From positions 8,209,001 to 8,273,000 of the forward strand of contig OU015674.1 of assembly GCA_907165275.2 (NCBI GenBank): a stretch of 64,000 bases of DNA, written 5' to 3'. Positions 57,998 to 64,000 of the stretch are shown here, piece by piece; positions within the stretch are counted from its first letter, which is position 1, and the number at the start of each line of letters is the position of its first letter. The notes beneath the pieces were generated by a model. The model saw only the letters and a list, made by a program, of their open reading frames with translations. It was not told the origin of the DNA and did no database searches. A program made the translations under genes and the position numbers. The stretch comes from Zygaena filipendulae. Taxonomy: Eukaryota; Arthropoda; Insecta; Lepidoptera; Zygaenidae.

Positions 57998-60900
57998 ATC
58001 AGGCGGTGTGAAGTTGGCCCCCCAATGTCAAAAAAAAAATAAAATAAAGTGAGTTCTAGTGGCCCCCCACATAGTTCCGGAGTTCTTTATACTTTTTGGA
58101 AATAGTTCTGTTGTTTACATAGACCAAAAATGGTTTTGAAATAATGGGGGGCCAACTTCCCGATTTTCATATTTTACGGCCTTATACCGCGAAAAGTATT
58201 AGTCAAACCGAAAAATGTTATAGAGATAATGTGTAGAACTCTTTGGGGGGCCAACGGAACTCTTACAAAAAAATCGATTTTTGAATATTTTATTTTTTTT
58301 CAAAATAATTAATTATTTTCATCTGAACCTAGCGTCTTTCCTATCGGTTATATCGAAATAAGTTATAGGAAAAACTTATAGAACTCTTTGAGGGGCACCT
58401 AGAAATCTAAGAAAAAAATTAATTTTCCGGAAACTAGATGAAAATTGAGAAAATCTTTTTTTTTATACACAAGTTTTTAAAAAAATGGCATGAGTTCTAG
58501 TTGCCCCCCACATAGTTCTGAACATCTATATACATTTTAGAAATAGTTCTGTTGTTTACATAGACCAAAAATGGTTTTGAAATAATTTCCCGATTTTCAT
58601 ATTTTACGGCCTTATACCGCGAAAAGTATTAGTCAAATCGAAAAATGTTATAGGGATAATGTGTAGAACTCTTTGGGGGGCCAACGGAACTCTAACAAAA
58701 AAATCGATTTTTGAATATTTATTTTTTTCCAAAATAACTAATTATTTTCATCTGAACCTAGCGTCTTTCTTATCGGTTATATCGAAATAAGTTATAGGAA
58801 AAACTTGTAGAACTCTTTGAGGGGCATCTAGAAATTTAAGAAAAAATCACATTTTCCGGAAACTCGATGAAAATTGAGAAAAACTTTTTTTTTATACACA
58901 AGTATTTAAAAAAATGGCATGAGTTCTAGTTGCCCCCCACATAGTTCTGAACATCTATATACATTTTGGAAATAGTTCTGTTGTTTACATAGCCCAAAAA
59001 TGGTTTTGAAATAATTTCCCAATTTTTTTACGGCCTTGTACCGCGAAAAGTATTAGTCAAATCGAAAAATGTTATAGGGATAATGTGTAGAACTCTTTGG
59101 GAGGCCAACGGAACTCTTACAAAAAAATCGATTTTTGAATATTTTATTTTTTTTCAAAATATTTAATTATTTTCATCTGAACCTAGCGTCTTTCCTATCG
59201 GTTATATCGAAATAAGTTAGAAGAAAAACTTGTAGAACTCTTTGAGGGGCACCTAAAAATCTAAGAAAAAATTTCATTTTCCGGAAACTCGATGAAAATT
59301 GAGAAAAACTTTTTTTATATACACAAGTTTTTAAAAAAATGGCATGAGTTCTAGTTGCCCCCCACATAGTTCTGAACATCTATATACATTTTGGAAATAG
59401 TTCTGTTGTTTACATAGACCAAAAATGGTTTTGAAATAATTTCCCGATTTTCATATTTTACGGCCTTATACCGCGAAAAGTATTAGTCAAATCGAAAAAT
59501 GTTATAGGGATAATGTGTAGAACTCTTTGGGGGGCCAACGGAACTCTAACAAAAAAATCGATTTTTGAATATTTTATTTTTTTCCAAAATAACTAATTAT
59601 TTTCATCTGAACCTAGCGTCTTTCTTATCGGTTATATCGAAATAAGTTAGAAGAAAAACTTGTAGAACTCTTTGAGGGGCACCTAGAAATCTAAGAAAAA
59701 AATTCATTTTCCGGAAACTAGATGAAAATTGAGAAAAACTTTTTTTTTATACACAAGTATTTAAAAAAATGGCATGAGTTCTAGTTGCCCCCCACATAGT
59801 TCTGAACATCTATATACATTTTGGAAATAGTTCTGTTGTTTACATAGCCCAAAAATGGTTTTGAAATAATTTCCCAATTTTTTTACGGCCTTGTACCGCG
59901 AAAAGTATTAGTCAAATCGAAAAATGTTATAAGGATAATGTGTAGAACTCTTTGGGGGGCCAACGGAACTCTAACAAAAAAATCGATTTTTGAATATTTA
60001 TTTTTTTCCAAAATAACTAATTATTTTCATCTGAACCTAGCGTCTTTCTTATCGGTTATATCGAAATAAGTTATAAAAAAAACTTGTAGAACTCTTTGAG
60101 GGGCACCTAAAAATCTAAGAAAAAATTTCATTTTCCGGAAACTCGATGAAAATTGAGAAAAACTTTTTTTATATACACAAGTTTTTAAAAAAATGGCATG
60201 AGTTTTAGTTGCCCCCCACATAGTTCTGAACATCTATATACATTTCGGAAATAGTTCTGTTGTTTACATAGCCCAGAAATGGTTTTGAAATAATTTCCCA
60301 ATTTTTTTACGGCCTTGTACCGCGAAAAGTATTAGTCAAATCGAAAAATGTTATAGAGATAATGTGTAGAACTCTTTGGGGGGCCAACGGAACTCTAACA
60401 AAAAAATTGATTTTTGAATATTTATTTTTTTCCAAAATAACTAATTATTTTCATCTGAACCTAGCGTCTTTCTTATCGGTTATATCGAAATAAGTTATAG
60501 GAAAAACTTGTAGAACTCTTTGAGGGGCATCTAGAAATTTAAGAAAAAATCACATTTTCCGGAAACTCGATGAAAATTGAGAAAAACTTTTTTTTTATAC
60601 ACAAGTTTTTAAAAAAATGGCATGAGTTCTGGTTGCCCCCCACATAGTTCTGAACATCTATAGACATTTTGGAAATAGTTCTGTTGTTTACATAGCCCAG
60701 AAATGGTTTTGAAATAATTTCCCAATTTTTTCACGGCCTTGTACCGCGAAAAGTATTAGTCAAATCGAAAAATGTTATAGAGATAATGTGTAGAACTCTT
60801 TGGGGGGCCAACGGAACTCTAACAAAAAAATCGATTTTTGAAATTATAATTTTTTCCAAAATAACTAATTATTTTCATCTGAACCTAGCGTCTTTCTTAT

Positions 60901-61168
60901 CGGTTATATCGAAATAAGTTAGAAGAAAAACTTGTAGAACTCTTTGAGGGGCACCTAGAAATCTAAGAAAAAATTACATTTTCCGGAAACTCGATGAAAA
61001 TTGAGAAGAACTTTTTTTTTATACACAAGTTTTTTAAAAAATGGCATGAGTTCTAGATGCCCCCCATATAGTTCTGAACATCTATATACATTTTAGAAAT
61101 AGTTCTGTTATTTACATGGACCAAAAATGGTTTTGAAATAATGGGGGACCAACTTGCCAATTTTCATG
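57998..61168 (+). repeat. Satellite array, about 425-bp units, seven-plus copies
   Basis: Units start at GAGTTCTAGT: 58051, 58492, 58921, 59346, 59776, 60200, 60624, with a last partial unit at 61048; spacings are 441, 429, 425, 430, 424, 424, 424. Each unit carries CCCCCCACATAGTTC, then GAACTCTTTGGGGGGCCAAC, then GAACTCTTTGAGGGGCACCT, so it seems built from older sub-repeats. Neighbours alternate in small variants (CATAGACC/CATAGCCC), hinting at higher-order organisation. Long frames inside repeat with the unit and are shadows. Confidence 0.95.

Positions 61169-61209
<41 letters not shown>
61167..61209. repeat. (CTA)n microsatellite
   Basis: About thirteen CTA units at the right edge of the 425-bp array. 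Confidence 0.95.
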
Positions 61210-61516
61210 AATTACTGTTATCGACGTCTGGTTTTTAGTTTTTTTTTTTTTAGTTTTGCCGTTCTTACTGCCTCTGTGCACCCTTGATCACTATGCCTTA
61301 AAGATTGTACTTTTTAATCTATAAATAATGTAATAAAAATGTAATTGATCGCTGTCTGTACATGGGAGATCGACAAAAAATATTATTGGGACCTTTATCA
61401 ACGCAATAGCACTGCATAACAATGATTGTTAGAATTTTTATCTTTTTTCATGTGCGTTTGTGCACGCTTATCTCAGAAATGGCTTATCTGATTTAGATGA
61501 AATTTTCATTATGTAA
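61210..61516. other. Spacer between arrays
   Basis: AT-rich sequence without recognised features. Confidence 0.4.
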
Positions 61517-61682
61517 CTAGCTGTTCCCCGTAGTTTCACCCACGTTAATTTCTGAGATCCCGCGAAAATTTCGGGATAAAAAGTACCTTTTATCCTTCTC
61601 TGTATTCCTGCCAACGTGTATGCAAAATTTCGTAATGATCGGTTTAACCGTTAAGGCGTGAAATTATAACAGACAGACAGAC
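61517..61682 (-). mobile_element. Helitron-like element
   Basis: On the plus strand begins CTAGCTGTTCCCCGTAGTTT after A, containing GGGATAAAAAGTACCTTTTA and ATGATCGGTTTAACCGTTAA. A GC hairpin sits at the CTAG end with changes. An (ACAG)n run follows. Confidence 0.5.
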
Positions 61683-61699
61683 GTGAAAATAATATTTTT

Positions 61700-63090
61700 T
61701 TACTTCTTACTGATCGACCATCATCTGCTGGATTTCAGATCGGAGTTCTGGTTTAGTATCCAGTTCTAAATTGAAGATCTGTGACAAATGCAGAAGTTCC
61801 GTCCTTCACGTGCTAGTGGAACTGTCAAAATAATATTGTTTTACTTTGTCTCGGCTCTACCATGATCAGATGGGTTTTAAACGGGAGTTCTGGTTTTCAA
61901 TCCAGTTCTGTATCTAAGTTCTGATATTCGTCTGTGAGATACGAAGGAGTTCCCGCCTTCACGTGCTAGTGGAACTGTTAAAATATATTTCTTTTTACTT
62001 TTTAACTGCTCTACCATGATCTGCTGGATTTTGAAACGGAGTTCTGGATTTTTATCCAGGTCCTAATTGAAGATGTTATACTGATCTATGAGAAACAAAG
62101 GAGATCCCGCCTTCACATGCTAGTGGAACTGTTAAAATATATTTTTTTACTTTTTAACTGCTCTACCATGATCTGCTGGATTTTGAAACGGAGTTTTGGA
62201 TTTTTATCCAGGTCCTAATTGAAGATATTATACTGATCTATGAGAAACAAAGGAGTTCGCGCCTTCACGTGCTAGTGGAAATGTTAAAATATATATTTTT
62301 TTACTTTCTAACTGCTCTACTATAATCTGCTGGATTTCGGATCGGAGTTTTGGTTTAGTATCCAGTTCTAAATTGAAGATGCCATACTGATCTGTGAGAA
62401 ACGCAGAAGTTCCGTCCTTCACGTGCTAGTGGAACTGTCAAAATAGTATTGTTTTACTTTGTCTCAGCTCTACTATGATCATATGGGTTTTAAACGGGAG
62501 TTCTGGTTTTCAATCCAGTTCTGTATCTAAGTTTTGATACTGGTCTGTAAGATACGAAGGAGTTCCGCCCTTCACGTGCTGGTGGAACTGTTAAAATAAT
62601 ATTTTTTTACTTTCTAGCTGCTCTACCATGATCTGCTGGATTTTGAACCAGATTTCTGGATTCGTATCCAGTTTTAAATTGAAGATGTCATACTTACCTG
62701 TGAGAAACGAAGGATTTCCGTCCTTCACGTGCTAGTGGAACTGTTAAAATAATATTTTTTTACTTTTTAACTGCTCTACCAAGATCTGCTGGAGTTCGGA
62801 ACAGAGTTCTAGATTCGTGTCCGGTTCTAAATTGAAGATATCATAGTGATCTGTGAGAAACCAAGGAGTTACCGCCTTCGCGTGCTAGTGGAACTGTTAA
62901 AATAATATTTTTTAACTTTTTCTCAGCTCTACCATGATCAGATGGGTTTTAAATGGGAGTTCTGGTTTTTAATCTAGTTCTGTATCTAAGTTCTGATACT
63001 GGTCTATGAGATACGAAGGAGTTCCGCCCTTCACGTGCTGGTGGAACTGTTAAAATAATACTTTTTTTCCTTTTTAACTGCTCTACCATG
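61700..63090 (+). repeat. Satellite array, 153-bp units, nine copies
   Basis: The word CTTCACGTGCTAGTGGAACT recurs at 61804, 61957, 62111, 62263, 62417, 62570, 62723, 62876 and 63029 (spacing 152-154). Two unit types exist: one with CATGATCAGATGGGTTTTAA (61860, 62477, 62936), the others with CTGCTGGATTTTGAA, giving a rough higher-order order. No coding. Confidence 0.95.
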
Positions 63091-63200
63091 ACGGCCAGAG
63101 CTCTTGTTTCTTACAGATCAGTAACAGGTCTTCAATTAAGAACTGGATACGAATCCAGCACTCCCGTTTAAAGTCCAGCAGATCATGGTAGAGAAATAAT
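63091..63200 (-). repeat. Inverted single copy of the 153-bp unit
   Basis: AACTGGATACGAATCCAGCA and GTCCAGCAGATCATGGTAGA are the reverse complement of the array unit. It directly follows the forward array. Confidence 0.8.
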
Positions 63201-63263
63201 AATTAATATTAATATTGCTTGAACATTATCACATTATCATCTATAGTCCCAAACTAAAAAGAA

Positions 63264-63400
63264 ATATTGGTTTTAAACTAATGAGGGACCAACTTCCCAA
63301 TTAAATTTTTTGCGGTCTTGTACCGACAAAAGTATTAATAAAATCGAAAAATGTTATAATTTGTAGTAAAACAATTTGGGGTCAACCGAAACTTCAAAAG
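63264..63400 (+). repeat. Diverged piece of the 425-bp unit
   Basis: TTGGTTTTAAACTAATGAGG, GACCAACTTCCCAATT and GTACCGACAAAAGTATTAAT, AAAATCGAAAAATGTTATAA follow the order of the 425-bp unit with many changes. Confidence 0.65.
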
Positions 63401-63640
63401 AAAAATTAGTTTTTTATTATATTATTATGATTGACGTAGATTTTTTTTAATTATTTTCTTTTTTTGGTGTTATTTTTTATAAGAAGTCGGTCCGGACTCC
63501 AGAGATAATCCCATCGTGCATCTATTTCACACTTGCGGCCGTCGCGAGCAAATCCTCACCGTCTCCCTCTTAATCCCTTATTTTATAATAAATATTATCA
63601 GACCTTAGGAGGTAAACCCGCAGTCAGAGAGAAGGTAATC
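63401..63640. other. Spacer with unique block
   Basis: AT-rich, then a more balanced block (63480-63640: GGTCCGGACTCCAGAG, CTTGCGGCCGTCGCGAGC) of unknown nature between direct and inverted satellite copies. Confidence 0.4.
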
Positions 63641-64000
63641 ACTACGTTTTCCCGCCAAAGAGTTCTACACATTATCCCTATAACATTTTTCAATTTGACT
63701 AATACTTTTCGCGGTACAAGGATGTAAAAAAATTGGGAAATTATTTCAAAACCATTTTTGGGCTATGTAAACAACAGAACTATTTCCAAAATGTATATAG
63801 ATGTTCAGAACTATGTGGGGGGAAACTAGAACTCATGCCATTTTTTTTAAAACTTGTGTATAAAAAAAAGTTTTTCTCAATTTTCATCGAGTTTCCGGAA
63901 AATGTGATTTTTTCTTAAATTTCTAGGTGCCCCTCAAAGAGTTCTACAAGTTTTTCTTCTAACTTATTTCGATATAACCGATAAGAAAGACGCTAGGTTC
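63641..64000 (-). repeat. Inverted 425-bp satellite copy, cut by window edge
   Basis: AAGAGTTCTACACATTATCC, CTTTTCGCGGTACAAGG, AACTATGTGGGGGGAAACTA and TTCTAGGTGCCCCTCAAAGA are the reverse complement of the array at 57998-61168. It continues to the end of the window. Confidence 0.9.

Noticed and set aside
59173..60233. Two almost identical 68-codon minus-strand frames
   Set aside because: They repeat with the 425-bp satellite unit and have no independent support.
1..64000. Bacterial-type features (operons, CRISPR arrays, Shine-Dalgarno sites, phage or toxin systems)
   Set aside because: The spliced genes, SINEs, MITEs and base composition show animal nuclear DNA. The regular tandem repeats are satellites without spacers of the CRISPR kind.

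Overview
The window is nuclear DNA of an animal, almost certainly a moth or butterfly (Lepidoptera). The evidence is an AT-rich background full of short TACCTA-type simple repeats, many small non-autonomous DNA transposons (Helitron-like elements ending in CTAG, several MITE families), tRNA-derived SINE pieces, and two insect-type nervous-system genes with GT-AG introns. There are no operons, CRISPR arrays or other bacterial features.

Layout. (1) 1-6.5 kb: transposon debris, including two Helitron-like elements head to tail (797-1269) and a LINE 3' end with a poly-A tail (about 2416-2710). (2) 6517-19983, + strand: 18 coding exons of calsyntenin (Cals/CLSTN), a neuronal type I membrane protein with cadherin and laminin-G-like domains and cytoplasmic kinesin-binding motifs. 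All 18 joins keep phase and total exactly 905 codons including the stop. The N-terminal exons (signal peptide and start of cadherin 1) were not found and probably lie upstream of the window. (3) about 20.0-23.6 kb: probable long calsyntenin 3'UTR. (4) 24-38 kb: repeat-rich DNA with a CpG-rich block at about 26.2-26.75 kb that may be a promoter or 5' exon. (5) 38669-39796, + strand: a single-exon Fez-family zinc-finger repressor, earmuff (erm/Fezf), with an Eh1 motif and six C2H2 fingers. (6) 40.5-53 kb: no convincing genes; GC-rich low-repeat islands (candidate enhancers or promoters) among MITEs, SINEs and Helitron-like ends. (7) 54263-55797, + strand: a small unrecognised two-exon gene (160 residues, CxCxxC motif) followed by broken partial copies of itself. 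(8) 57.9-64.0 kb: two satellite arrays (about 425 bp and 153 bp units) with inverted copies at the right edge, resembling a large fold-back structure that runs out of the window.

The two recognised genes both act in neurons: calsyntenin in synaptic adhesion and kinesin cargo transport, earmuff in neural progenitor and forebrain fate. Nothing shows co-regulation. The most unusual feature is a nine-copy tandem duplication of the 3' end of calsyntenin exon 9 together with its splice donor. No search could be run: homology calls come from recognising conserved motifs, splice calls from GT/AG sites plus phase agreement.
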